A DNA stretch of 64,000 nucleotides from NCBI GenBank assembly GCA_965227945.1, contig CBDDGQ010000005.1:1364001-1428000 (forward strand). Reading direction: 5' to 3'. The position numbers were made by a program, and so were the translations under genes. How positions within the stretch are numbered: the stretch's first letter is position 1; each line of letters begins with the position of its first letter. Below the pieces are notes generated by a model, which saw only the letters and a list, made by a program, of their open reading frames with translations, was not told where the DNA came from and did not search any database. Source of the DNA: Azorhizobium sp965227945 (GTDB lineage Bacteria > Pseudomonadota > Alphaproteobacteria > Rhizobiales > Xanthobacteraceae). Shown here piece by piece: positions 47,798 to 56,704 of the stretch.

Positions 47798-48279
47798 TGA
47801 CCGGCCTGACCCATCTGGATTCCGACGGCGCCGCCCGAATGGTCGACGTCTCCGACAAGCCCTCCACCGCGCGCGAAGCGCTGGCGGAAGGGCGGGTGGT
47901 GATGGCCAAAGCGACACTGGACCTCATCCTCTCTGGCAATGCGAAAAAGGGCGATGTCCTCGGCATCGCCCGCATCGCCGGCATCATGGCCGCCAAGCGC
48001 ACCCATGAGCTCATTCCGCTCTGCCACCCCTTGATGCTGACCAAGGTGGAACTGGAGGTGGCCCCCGACGCGGCGCTGCCGGGTCTCACCGTCACTGCGC
48101 GGGTGAAGACCGCCGGCCAGACCGGGGTGGAGATGGAGGCGCTGACCGCCGTGTCTGTGGCCTGTCTCACCATCTACGACATGGCCAAGGCGGTAGACCG
48201 CGGCATGCGGATCGAGAATGTGCGCCTGCTGGAGAAGGCGGGCGGCCGCTCCGGTCATTGGCGGGCGGAGACGGACTGA
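47797..48279 (+). CDS. moaC: Cyclic pyranopterin monophosphate synthase
   Basis: Molybdenum cofactor enzyme acting after MoaA to form cPMP; 160 aa. Motifs: ARMVDVSDKPSTAREALAEG, RIAGIMAAKRTHELIPLCHP (active-site region), TGVEMEALTAVSVACLTIYD and the catalytic lysine in YDMAKAVDRGM. The start uses the base shared with the preceding TGA. moeA begins two bases after its stop. Confidence 0.96.
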   Translation: MTGLTHLDSDGAARMVDVSDKPSTAREALAEGRVVMAKATLDLILSGNAKKGDVLGIARIAGIMAAKRTHELIPLCHPLMLTKVELEVAPDAALPGLTVTARVKTAGQTGVEMEALTAVSVACLTIYDMAKAVDRGMRIENVRLLEKAGGRSGHWRAETD

Positions 48280-48280
48280 C

Positions 48281-49534
48281 ATGGCGCATGACAAGACGCC
48301 GGTGCCGGACGCGCCACGGCCGGGCCTGATGTCCGTGGCCCAGGCCCTTGCGGTGGTGACCGCCGATCTTCAGCCGCTTCCCTCGGAGATCGTCGGCATT
48401 GAGGCTGCGGCCGGCCGCGTGCTGGCGGCGCCGCTCCACGCGCGCCGGAGCCAGCCCCCAGCCGACATGTCCGCCATGGACGGCTACGCCTTTGCCTATC
48501 CCGACCCCCTCACGGTGCCGGCCAGCTTCACGGTGATGGGCGAATCCGCCGCCGGGCGTCCGTTCGCCGGCGCAGTGGCGACGGGGGAGGCCGTGCGGAT
48601 CTTCACAGGCGCGGTGCTGCCAGCCGGCACGGACACGGTGATGATCCAGGAGAACGTGACCCGCGACGGTGACCGCGCAACCCTCACCGTGTCGGTGACG
48701 CGCGGCCGCAATGTGCGGCTGGCGGGGTTCGACTTTGCCGTGGGCGACCTCTTGCTGCCCAAAGGGCGCAGGCTCAACGGGCGCGACGTGATGCTGGCCG
48801 CCGCCGCCGACCATGCGGACCTGGCGGTGATGCGGCGCCCGCGGGTGGGAATCATCCAGACCGGGGATGAATTGGTGCGCCCCGGCGCGGGCGCCGGCGC
48901 CGGATTCGAGGTGGTGGTCTCCAATGTCTACGGGATCACCGAGCTGGCGCGCGCGGCCGGCGCGGAGGTGATCGATCTCGGGCTCGTGGGCGACAGCATG
49001 ACCGCCACGCAAGCCGCGATTCGGCGGGGGGCTGAGCTGGGGCTGGACATTCTGGTGTCGTCCGGGGGTGCCTCGGTTGGCGAGCACGACCTGATGGCGC
49101 CAGCGCTGCGGGCGGAAGGCGTCGCTCTGTCCGTCCACAAGATCGCCTTGCGGCCGGGGAAGCCGCTGATGTTCGGTGCGCGCGGACCCCTGCGCGTGCT
49201 CGGTCTACCGGGCAATCCGGTGTCCGCTTATGTCTGCGCCCTCCTGTTCCTTCTGCCCTTGGTGCGGAGCCTCCAGGGCGAAGATGGCGCCGTGATGCCC
49301 ACCCAGCCCGCGCGACTGGGGCGCGACATGCCGGTCAATGACAGCCGCATGGACTTCATCCGCGCCGGCCTGACCCACGATGCGGACGGCGCCCTGCGCG
49401 CCACCCCGCTCCCGATCCAGGACAGCGGCATGCTGTCCTCGCTGGCCCGCGCCGAATGCCTGCTGATTCGTGACGCTTTTGCGCCCGCCGCGGTCGCCGG
49501 CAGCCCCTGCCGGATCATTGCCCTCAACGGGTAG
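48281..49534 (+). CDS. moeA: Molybdopterin molybdenumtransferase
   Basis: Inserts molybdate into adenylylated molybdopterin; 417 aa. Motifs: PADMSAMDGYAFAYPD, VRIFTGAVLPAGTDTVMIQE, VGIIQTGDELVRPG, LVSSGGASVGEHD and the MPT-binding VLGLPGNPVSAYVCALLFL. ATG 48281 is two bases after moaC, so the pair is co-transcribed. lexA follows after 125 bases with its own control region. Confidence 0.95.
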   Translation: MAHDKTPVPDAPRPGLMSVAQALAVVTADLQPLPSEIVGIEAAAGRVLAAPLHARRSQPPADMSAMDGYAFAYPDPLTVPASFTVMGESAAGRPFAGAVATGEAVRIFTGAVLPAGTDTVMIQENVTRDGDRATLTVSVTRGRNVRLAGFDFAVGDLLLPKGRRLNGRDVMLAAAADHADLAVMRRPRVGIIQTGDELVRPGAGAGAGFEVVVSNVYGITELARAAGAEVIDLGLVGDSMTATQAAIRRGAELGLDILVSSGGASVGEHDLMAPALRAEGVALSVHKIALRPGKPLMFGARGPLRVLGLPGNPVSAYVCALLFLLPLVRSLQGEDGAVMPTQPARLGRDMPVNDSRMDFIRAGLTHDADGALRATPLPIQDSGMLSSLARAECLLIRDAFAPAAVAGSPCRIIALNG

Positions 49535-49564
49535 CGATCCGTTTACGCCATGTTCACGCTTGCG

Positions 49565-49579
49565 GAACAAAAAAGAAAC
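49565..49579. promoter_or_regulatory. Imperfect SOS box, GAAC-N7-AAAC
   Basis: The alphaproteobacterial LexA operator is GAAC-N7-GAAC. Here GAAC at 49565 is followed after seven bases by AAAC, one mismatch. It lies 81 bases before the lexA ATG and 12 bases from a second, oppositely oriented box. Confidence 0.4.
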
Positions 49580-49590
49580 AGGTACATCCT

Positions 49591-49605
49591 GTTCTCGATT
49601 TGTTT
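49591..49605. promoter_or_regulatory. SOS box, GTTC-N7-GTTT
   Basis: The sequence GTTCTCGATTTGTTT differs in one base from the rhizobial LexA site GTTC-N7-GTTC, and its centre TCGATTT also resembles known sites. Its position 55 bases before the lexA start fits autorepression. Confidence 0.6.
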
Positions 49606-49659
49606 CCGCATTCGGCGGGGCATTTCCGGGATCCGGGACGGCACGGGGCGGGACCACGC

Positions 49660-50370
49660 ATGCTCACGCGCAAGCAATACGATCTACTGCGCTTCATCCA
49701 TGAGCGATTGAAGGAAACCGGCGTTCCGCCGTCCTTCGATGAGATGAAGGAAGCTCTCGACCTCCGGTCGAAGTCGGGCATTCACCGCTTGATCACGGCC
49801 TTGGAAGAGCGCGGCTTCATCCGCCGCCTGCCCAACCGGGCCCGGGCCCTGGAAGTGGTGCGTCTGCCGGATAGCGCGGCGCCTGGGCTTGCGGCGGCCC
49901 GGAGCAGTGCCCGCGGATTTTCGCCCAGCGTCATCGAAGGGAGCCTCGGCCGCGTACGTCCCATGGCGGACGACGACGAGGTCGCCCCAACCGTGGCCGT
50001 GCCGGTGATGGGACGAATTGCAGCCGGGTCCCCGATCTCGGCGATCCAGACCCGCAGCCATACCTTGAACCTGCCCCCGGAAATGCTGGGATCAGGCGAG
50101 CATTTCGCCCTCGAAGTGCGCGGCGACAGCATGATCGATGCCGGCATCCTGGACGGCGATACCGTGCTCATCCGCAAATGCGAGAGCGCCGAGACCGGTG
50201 ACATCATCGTCGCTCTGGTGGACGACGAGGAAGCCACGTTGAAGCGGTTGCGCCGCAAGGGCGCCTCCATCGCGTTGGAAGCGGCCAACCCGGCGTATGA
50301 AACCCGGATCTTCGGTCCGGATCGGGTGCGCATCCAGGGCCGACTCGTCGGCCTGATGCGGCGCTACTGA
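49660..50370 (+). CDS. lexA: SOS response repressor LexA
   Basis: A 236-residue repressor that self-cleaves upon RecA activation. The winged-helix DNA-binding domain runs LTRKQYDLLRFIHERLKETG to SKSGIHRLITALEERGFI. The Ala-Gly cleavage site is in MGRIAAGSPISAI, the catalytic serine in VRGDSMIDAGI, and the lysine in EEATLKRLRR. The ATG at 49660 is the family start; the frame extends 20 codons upstream over the operator. Two imperfect SOS boxes precede it. It is convergent with comEC. Confidence 0.97.
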   Translation: MLTRKQYDLLRFIHERLKETGVPPSFDEMKEALDLRSKSGIHRLITALEERGFIRRLPNRARALEVVRLPDSAAPGLAAARSSARGFSPSVIEGSLGRVRPMADDDEVAPTVAVPVMGRIAAGSPISAIQTRSHTLNLPPEMLGSGEHFALEVRGDSMIDAGILDGDTVLIRKCESAETGDIIVALVDDEEATLKRLRRKGASIALEAANPAYETRIFGPDRVRIQGRLVGLMRRY

Positions 50371-50508
50371 GCCCGACACCCCGCTGTCGGCGCAGGCGAT
50401 CGGTGCTCAGAGGGGTTCGCGGCCGGAGCGGCGTCCGGTCGGCATAGGGGTGCCGCGATGCGGCATAGAGATCGAGACGTTCGCCAGTTCGAGGACATGT
50501 CGAAGGCT

Positions 50509-53373
50509 CTAGGGGGCGCCGGCGGCATCATCCGCTGCCCGCTGCGTGGCAAGGTCTTCGCTCGGTTCCGCCGCCGGGAGCGGCGGGAGCACGGGCATCC
50601 AGGGGCGTTGCACGCCCACGGGGCGCGTGGGCTCCACACGCCAGCGCGCGGCGAATTGGTCTCGCTGGGGTGGCCCGCGCGCCGCAATGAGCGTGCGGCG
50701 ATTGGGCTGTGGCCCAACAGCAGGCTGCACCCGCGGGTCTTGCGCGCTGCTCTGGATGGCCGCGTCCGGCTGGGCCTGTTGTCGCTCATGGCCTTGCTGA
50801 TCAGGATGCGCCATCGCCCCTTCGATCGGTTCGGTGGCCGCCGGCGGTCCGGCCCGCGCTTGCCGTCGCAGCGAGGCGCGGTGGTCCGCAGCCATGCGCC
50901 GCGGTCTGTGTCGGAGCGCCGGGACCGCGGCGGGGTCGGGGGACGCCGTATCGCCAGCCGGATTGATGGTGCGGACGGCGCCAGTGCCGACAAAGGTGTG
51001 CGCCGGGCTCGGCGATCCGCCCGCAGGTGGTGCCGCCGACGCCGGCAGGATCGTCATCGGGGCCGCTGATCGCGGCGGCATGGCGATCTCGTCACCATCC
51101 GCCAAATCGTCGCTTCCACTCTCTGACACCTCCGCATCCGGGAGGGCACTCTGCCAAGAGGGATCGGATCGCGCAGGCGACAGGGGCGATCCGTGCAACA
51201 TCCCGGCGGAAACGGCTTCCGAGCGGCGGTACAGCGCCAGAGTGCCCGTGCGCGCCAGCTCTGCGGAGGAGATGACACGGGCCTCGCAGCGGCGCGGCGG
51301 AGGGAAAGGCGTGACCAGGATGGTCGCCTCCAGGCAGTCGCGCTCGAGACTTTCCAACCGATGGGATACCGCGAGCCATCCCCCTCCGGGCAGGGGCGCC
51401 ACGCAGCCCTGCCCATCACAGCGAAAGGCGGCCGCGAGATCGGGCGTCGGCGCGGCGCGGGTGTCGCCCTCGCGGGAGAGCCATTGCTCCACCACCAGGC
51501 GGCTGCTCTTGGCGCCCACGACACTCAGACGCCCATCGGCTGCGCGCACCGCCACGGTCTGCGCATTGGGTGCCACCAGCACGTCCGGATGCGGCGGGGC
51601 TCCCAGCAACAGGACCGCGGCGAGGGCGGGGAGCACCGCGGTGAGCCTCAGCACTCCGCCGAACAGACACAGGCACAGCAATGCCAGCGTTGCCGCACCG
51701 GCGGCGGCTGGGGTCACCAGATCGGTGCGGGTGTCCGCCCCCGGCAGAGCGGCCACCAGATCGGAGACCCGCAGCATCACTTCGATGCCCCAGCCCATCA
51801 CCGGCCAGGCGATGAAATCCCAGCCGAACGGCAGCAGGAGCACGCCGGCCAGTCCAAACGGCATCACCAGAAATTCCACCGCCGGCATCGCCGCCAGATT
51901 GGATAGCAGCCCATAAGCGCCCACCCGTTGGAAATGCAGCGCGGCATAAGGCGCGGTGGCGGCCCCGGCCACGACGGAGGTCAGGGACAGCGCAGCCAGG
52001 AAGACGCCGGCCTTGGCCAGCATCTGCCAGCCCGCATGGACCTTGGGATGCCAGGCGTGCAGTCCGCGGAAGCGTTGATAGACGGCCACCAGGGCCAGGG
52101 TCGCCGCGAACGACATCTGGGTTCCGGCTTCCAGAATGGCCTGCGGCCCCAGGGCCAGCACCGCCATGGCCGCCACCGCCACCGTGCGCAGATTGAGCGC
52201 CGCCCGCCCCACCATCACCCCCACCAGCACGATGGCCAGCATGTAAAACGAGCGCTGGGCCGGCCAGTCATTGCCGGAGAGCACCAGATAGACCGCGCTG
52301 GCCAGCAGCGCGGCCACGGCGGCCGTGGTCTTGATGGGAAAGCCCAACGCCAACCGCGGCACCATGGCGAGCAACCCACGCACCAGAGCGAACAGGGTGC
52401 CGGCCACCATGGCCATGTGCAGCCCGGAGATGGACAGCACGTGGGTCAGGCCGGACACCCGCATGCTCTCCTCGATGGCCGGCGAGATCGCGGAGCGGTC
52501 CCCCACCACCAGGGCCACTGCAATGTCCGCCTGTGCCCCGCTCAGGGATTGGCGGATCCGCTCGCCGACCCCGCGCCGCACCTGTTCGATCAGGGTGCCG
52601 ATGGTCACGCTCAGAGGCGGTGGGGTGGTGACGGGGGCAGGCTTGGGGCGTCCCAGACCGAAGCCCACCGCATCGATGTCCTGGAACCACAGACCGCGTC
52701 CGAAGTCGTGACCGCCCGGCATGGCCGGCTGCATGGGCGGCAGCAGGCGTGCCAGGATCGATACTGACGATCCGGTCGCCGGCGCATAGCCCCGCCCCAG
52801 CGACAGCCGCACCAGATCCGGCCGATGGTCGAGCCCCCGTCCCTCCACCGAGGTCACGCGCAACAGGATGCGATCGGCCGTGGCGCGGCGTTCCACTTGC
52901 TGGATATGGCCCGTGAGTCGCACCGGGCCGGGCGGCGGCAGCAAGACCGGGTGGGCGCGCCAGGAAGTCTGCGCACACGCCACTGTGAACCCCGTGGCCA
53001 GAGCGAGCGCCGCCAGGAAGGCCCCGAAGGTGACGGGCTGCGCCCGCGCCATCCAGACAGCACCGGCCAGGGCCAGGGTCACACCCAGAGCGGCGAGGTG
53101 GGATGGCTCCTGGGCCGCGCCGAAATAGAGCAGGATGCCCGCGCCGAACAGCACCGGAAGCCAGAGGATCAGCCGGCCCGACACGGCCTCCGCCGCGACG
53201 TCCGCCCGCAACCGGTCGCGCAGAACGCCCAGAAGAGTGCCGGGCCAAAGCTGGCCGGGGACATAAGCGGGGCGCGCCACCGCGCCGCCCCACGGGATCG
53301 CGCCGCCGACCACACGGGCGGCCGCGCGTCCCGGACGGTGTGCCTGCCCGCCCCCATCCCGACCGGTCCTCAT
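50509..53373 (-). CDS. comEC: ComEC/Rec2-family DNA-uptake channel protein
   Basis: A 954-residue polytopic membrane protein of the ComEC family, which brings single-stranded DNA across the inner membrane in competent bacteria. Visible are an N-terminal hydrophobic pair with the DUF4131 domain (VRLTGHIQQVERRATADRIL), then the Competence domain (VSGLTHVLSISGLHMAMVAG and SFYMLAIVLVGVMVGRAALN). A C-terminal region resembles a degenerate beta-lactamase fold without the metal histidines (VRAADGRLSVVGAKSSR). From about residue 720 comes a low-complexity tail rich in Ala, Pro and Arg before a final RPWMPVLPP block. It is divergent from gltX and convergent with lexA. Confidence 0.88.
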   Translation of the reverse strand: MRTGRDGGGQAHRPGRAAARVVGGAIPWGGAVARPAYVPGQLWPGTLLGVLRDRLRADVAAEAVSGRLILWLPVLFGAGILLYFGAAQEPSHLAALGVTLALAGAVWMARAQPVTFGAFLAALALATGFTVACAQTSWRAHPVLLPPPGPVRLTGHIQQVERRATADRILLRVTSVEGRGLDHRPDLVRLSLGRGYAPATGSSVSILARLLPPMQPAMPGGHDFGRGLWFQDIDAVGFGLGRPKPAPVTTPPPLSVTIGTLIEQVRRGVGERIRQSLSGAQADIAVALVVGDRSAISPAIEESMRVSGLTHVLSISGLHMAMVAGTLFALVRGLLAMVPRLALGFPIKTTAAVAALLASAVYLVLSGNDWPAQRSFYMLAIVLVGVMVGRAALNLRTVAVAAMAVLALGPQAILEAGTQMSFAATLALVAVYQRFRGLHAWHPKVHAGWQMLAKAGVFLAALSLTSVVAGAATAPYAALHFQRVGAYGLLSNLAAMPAVEFLVMPFGLAGVLLLPFGWDFIAWPVMGWGIEVMLRVSDLVAALPGADTRTDLVTPAAAGAATLALLCLCLFGGVLRLTAVLPALAAVLLLGAPPHPDVLVAPNAQTVAVRAADGRLSVVGAKSSRLVVEQWLSREGDTRAAPTPDLAAAFRCDGQGCVAPLPGGGWLAVSHRLESLERDCLEATILVTPFPPPRRCEARVISSAELARTGTLALYRRSEAVSAGMLHGSPLSPARSDPSWQSALPDAEVSESGSDDLADGDEIAMPPRSAAPMTILPASAAPPAGGSPSPAHTFVGTGAVRTINPAGDTASPDPAAVPALRHRPRRMAADHRASLRRQARAGPPAATEPIEGAMAHPDQQGHERQQAQPDAAIQSSAQDPRVQPAVGPQPNRRTLIAARGPPQRDQFAARWRVEPTRPVGVQRPWMPVLPPLPAAEPSEDLATQRAADDAAGAP

Positions 53374-53491
53374 CGGCCGTGTTCCTTCATCCCCCCGCCT
53401 ATGCTACACGGGCGCCGCTCGCGCGCTATGCTCGCGTGCATCTGCCCGCCCCGACGCGGCCCCATCACCCCCCAACACCCCGGCCCCCTTG

Positions 53492-54910
53492 ATGTCGCAG
53501 ATCGTTACCCGCTTTGCCCCCTCGCCCACCGGCTTCCTGCACATTGGCGGTGCCCGGACGGCGCTGTTCAATTGGCTCTATGCCAAGGCAAAGGGCGGAC
53601 GGATGCTGCTGCGGATCGAGGATACCGATCGCCAGCGCTCCACCAAGGAGGCCATTGACGCCATTCTGGAGGGCCTGACCTGGCTCGGCATCGATTGGGA
53701 TGGCGAGGTGATCTATCAGTTCGCCCGCGCCGAGCGGCACCGGGAGGCGGTGGCGCAGATGGTTGCGGCTGGAAACGCCTATCCCTGCTACGCGACGCCA
53801 GCGGAGCTGGACGAGATGCGCGAGAGCGCTCGTCGCGAAGGGCGCCCGCCGCGCTATGACGGGCGCTGGCGCGATCGCGATCCCTCCGAGCGGCCCACCG
53901 ATCGGGCGCCGGTCATGCGCCTGCGCGCCCCGCAGGAAGGCGTCACCGTGATCGAGGACCAGGTGCAGGGCACCGTGACCTTCCCCAATAAGGACCTGGA
54001 CGATTTGGTGCTGCTGCGTTCTGACGGCAACCCGACCTACATGCTCGCGGTGGTGGTGGACGACCACGACATGGGCGTCACCAACATCATCCGTGGCGAC
54101 GATCATCTGACCAATGCCGCACGCCAGACGCAGATCTACAACGCCCTTGGGTGGGAGGTGCCGCGCATGGCGCATATCCCGCTGATCCACGGCCCCGATG
54201 GCGCCAAGCTGTCCAAGCGCCACGGCGCCTTGGGGGTGGATGCCTATCGCGACATGGGCTACCTGCCGGCGGCGCTGCGCAATTATCTGGTGCGCCTGGG
54301 CTGGAGCCATGGCGATCAGGAGACCTTCTCCACGGAAGAGATGATCGCCTTTTTCGATCTCGACAAAGTGGGCCGCTCAGCGGCGCGGTTCGACTTCGCC
54401 AAGCTGGAAAACCTGAACGGACAATATCTGCGCGCCAGCACAGACCAGGCGCTGTTCGATGCGCTGATGGATCTGATCCCGCATCTGCCCGACGCCCAGA
54501 CCCGGCTGGCCCGCCTCACGCCGGAGCGGAAGGCGCAGCTCATGGCGGCGCTTCCGGGCCTGAAAGAGCGGGCCAAGACCCTGACCGAACTGCTCGACAA
54601 TGCCGAATTCATCTTCGCCGTGCGGCCCCTGCCGCTGGAAGAGAAGGCGCAAGCGGTCCTGAGCACCGAGGCACGCGCCCACATCGCGGCGCTGCTCCCG
54701 GCCCTGACCGCTGCGGACTGGACGGCGGCCGGGACCGAGGCGGTGGTACGCAGCTATGCGGAAAGCGCGGGCGTGAAGCTGGGCATGGTGGCCCAGCCGC
54801 TGCGCGCGGCGCTCACCGGACGCACCACCTCGCCGCCAGTGTTCGATGTGTTCGTGGTGCTGGGCCGGGACGAGAGCCTGGCGCGCCTCGCCGATCAGGC
54901 AGCCGCCTGA
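53492..54910 (+). CDS. gltX: Glutamate--tRNA ligase
   Basis: Class I aminoacyl-tRNA synthetase; 472 aa. The HIGH-like motif is FAPSPTGFLHIGGARTALFN, followed by LLRIEDTDRQRSTKEA. The KMSKS-like motif is GAKLSKRHGALG. The anticodon-binding helical domain follows (LPAALRNYLVRLGWSHGDQE). Alphaproteobacteria often have a second copy that also charges tRNA-Gln, and I cannot tell which this is. The ATG at 53492 is preferred over an adjacent TTG at 53489. The TusA-like gene starts on its stop codon (TGATG). Confidence 0.97.
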   Translation: MSQIVTRFAPSPTGFLHIGGARTALFNWLYAKAKGGRMLLRIEDTDRQRSTKEAIDAILEGLTWLGIDWDGEVIYQFARAERHREAVAQMVAAGNAYPCYATPAELDEMRESARREGRPPRYDGRWRDRDPSERPTDRAPVMRLRAPQEGVTVIEDQVQGTVTFPNKDLDDLVLLRSDGNPTYMLAVVVDDHDMGVTNIIRGDDHLTNAARQTQIYNALGWEVPRMAHIPLIHGPDGAKLSKRHGALGVDAYRDMGYLPAALRNYLVRLGWSHGDQETFSTEEMIAFFDLDKVGRSAARFDFAKLENLNGQYLRASTDQALFDALMDLIPHLPDAQTRLARLTPERKAQLMAALPGLKERAKTLTELLDNAEFIFAVRPLPLEEKAQAVLSTEARAHIAALLPALTAADWTAAGTEAVVRSYAESAGVKLGMVAQPLRAALTGRTTSPPVFDVFVVLGRDESLARLADQAAA

Positions 54911-55227
54911 TGGGGACCGCCAAGCCCGGCACCGGCGCCACCTCCGCGGATCAGAGCCAGCAGGGCCTCGGCCGACGCACCACCGCCGATCCCGCCACCG
55001 GCGAGGTTCACCTGGATCTGAAGGGGCTGAAGTGTCCACTGCCGGCGCTGCGGACCCGCAAGGCGCTGGCCGCCGCTGCGCCTGGCACCCGCCTGGTGGT
55101 GGACTGCACCGACCCCATGTCGGTGATCGACATTCCACATCTGGCCGCGGAAACCGGCAGTTGCTTCGAGGGGCGATCGCTGGAGGCCGGCGTCATCACC
55201 TTCCGGCTGCGCAAGGGCCGCGCCTGA
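54910..55227 (+). CDS. TusA-family sulfurtransferase-like protein
   Basis: A 105-residue protein with the TusA/SirA fold: HLDLKGLKCPLPALRTRKAL holds the family cysteine in CPLPALRT, then VVDCTDPMSVIDIPHLAAET and a last strand VITFRLRKG. TusA proteins pass persulfide sulfur for tRNA thiolation or other pathways. A 35-residue polar extension precedes the domain. The start overlaps the gltX stop by one base, so it is probably co-translated with glutamyl-tRNA synthetase, hinting at a tRNA-modification role; this is inference only. Confidence 0.85.
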   Translation: MGTAKPGTGATSADQSQQGLGRRTTADPATGEVHLDLKGLKCPLPALRTRKALAAAAPGTRLVVDCTDPMSVIDIPHLAAETGSCFEGRSLEAGVITFRLRKGRA

Positions 55228-55281
55228 GGGCAGAGCGACGGGAGCTGGCCGCGCAATTGGATGCGGCCGTCCCCCGCCCGT

Positions 55282-56448
55282 TCACAGCGGCATGGCGGTC
55301 TCCACCAGACGCACCCAATAGGACGTGCCGAACGGGATCGCCGCATCGCTGAAGTCATAATGCGGGTTGTGCAGCCCGGCGCTGTCGCCATTGCCGATGA
55401 AGATGAAGGCGCCGGGGCGGGCTTCGAGCATGAAGGAAAAATCCTCCGCGCCCATCATCGGGGCCACATTGGTATCCACCCGATCCGCCCCTGCCACCTC
55501 GGCGGCCACTTGCGCCGCGAAGGCGGTCGGACCCGGATGGTTCACCGTCACGGGATAGCCGTCCACCCACTTCAGCCGTGCAGTAGCGCCGTAGGCCGCG
55601 GCAATGCCCTCGACGATCGCGGGCAGGCGCTGTTGCAGCATGGCCCGCACTTCGGGCTTCAGCGTGCGGGCCGTGCCCGTCAGCTCCGCGGTCTGCGGAA
55701 TGACGTTTTCCACGGAGCCCGCGTGAAACATGGTGATGGACACCACCGCTGATTCCAGTGGATCCACATTGCGCGCCACCACCTGCTGCAGTGCCATCAC
55801 GATGGCCGAGCCCACCAGCACCGGGTCGACGCCCTGGTGCGGCTTGGCCGCGTGGGCCCCGCGCCCGTCGATGAAGATCTCGAGCCGATCGGTGGAGGCC
55901 ATGATGGCCCCCGGCCGCACCGCGAACTGACCCAAAGGGATGCCCGGCTGATTGTGCATGCCGTAGATCTCCTGCGGCGCGAAGCGCTCCAGCAGGCCAT
56001 CTTCCAACATGGCGCGGGCGCCGGCCTCCCCTTCTTCCGCCGGCTGGAAAATCAGGATGGCGGTGCCGGCAAAGGCCCGCGTCTCCGCCAGATGGCGGGC
56101 GGCGCCCAGCAGCATGGCGGTGTGTCCGTCATGGCCGCAGGCGTGCATGCGGCCCGGGGACTGGGAGGCATAGGCAGCGCCGGTCTGCTCCAAAATGGGC
56201 AGCGCATCCATGTCGGCGCGCAGGCCGATGACCTGACCCCGGCCCGGCGCGCGGCCGCGGATGACGGCCACAACCCCGCTGCGCCCGATGCCGGTGACCA
56301 CTTCGTCGCAGCCAAAGCTCTGCAGCTTGTCCGCCACGAAGGCCGAGGTGCGCGGGAGATCGTACATCAGCTCGGGAAATTGATGGAGATCGCGGCGCCA
56401 CGCGGCGATTTCGTCGGCTGCGTCCGCGATGCGGTTCAAAACGGGCAT
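55282..56448 (-). CDS. M20 family amidohydrolase (hippurate hydrolase-like)
   Basis: A 388-residue metal-dependent amidohydrolase of the M20D group that cleaves N-acyl amino acids. Motifs: MHACGHDGHTAMLLGAAR (metal ligands), IFQPAEEGEAGARAML (catalytic and metal Glu), and MGAEDFSFMLEARPG late. A dimerisation domain is in the middle. The ATG at 56448 has AGGAG seven bases upstream; the open frame extends to 56517 without resemblance. The substrate is unknown, with indole-acetyl-amino acids, hippurate or N-acetyl amino acids as candidates. Confidence 0.92.
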   Translation of the reverse strand: MPVLNRIADAADEIAAWRRDLHQFPELMYDLPRTSAFVADKLQSFGCDEVVTGIGRSGVVAVIRGRAPGRGQVIGLRADMDALPILEQTGAAYASQSPGRMHACGHDGHTAMLLGAARHLAETRAFAGTAILIFQPAEEGEAGARAMLEDGLLERFAPQEIYGMHNQPGIPLGQFAVRPGAIMASTDRLEIFIDGRGAHAAKPHQGVDPVLVGSAIVMALQQVVARNVDPLESAVVSITMFHAGSVENVIPQTAELTGTARTLKPEVRAMLQQRLPAIVEGIAAAYGATARLKWVDGYPVTVNHPGPTAFAAQVAAEVAGADRVDTNVAPMMGAEDFSFMLEARPGAFIFIGNGDSAGLHNPHYDFSDAAIPFGTSYWVRLVETAMPL

Positions 56449-56704
56449 GGAAAGCTCCTGTCCTCGGGATCGTGAAACCGGATCTGGGTCGCGGTCAAGG
56501 CCATTGCGGCACCGCACCCAAACCCTCAGGTCGATGTCCCGCAGGACCGGGAGCGGCGGCGGGAAGCGGCAATGGCGTTTTCAAAGGGCGAACCCGCGCC
56601 AGCGATCTGGATTACCCCGGTAGCGGTCTCCTCATCGGCGCGCTAAGCTCGGCCGGAAACGCTGGTCAGTCTCCACACGGGGCGTTCGGGCGGGGGATCG
56701 GGCG

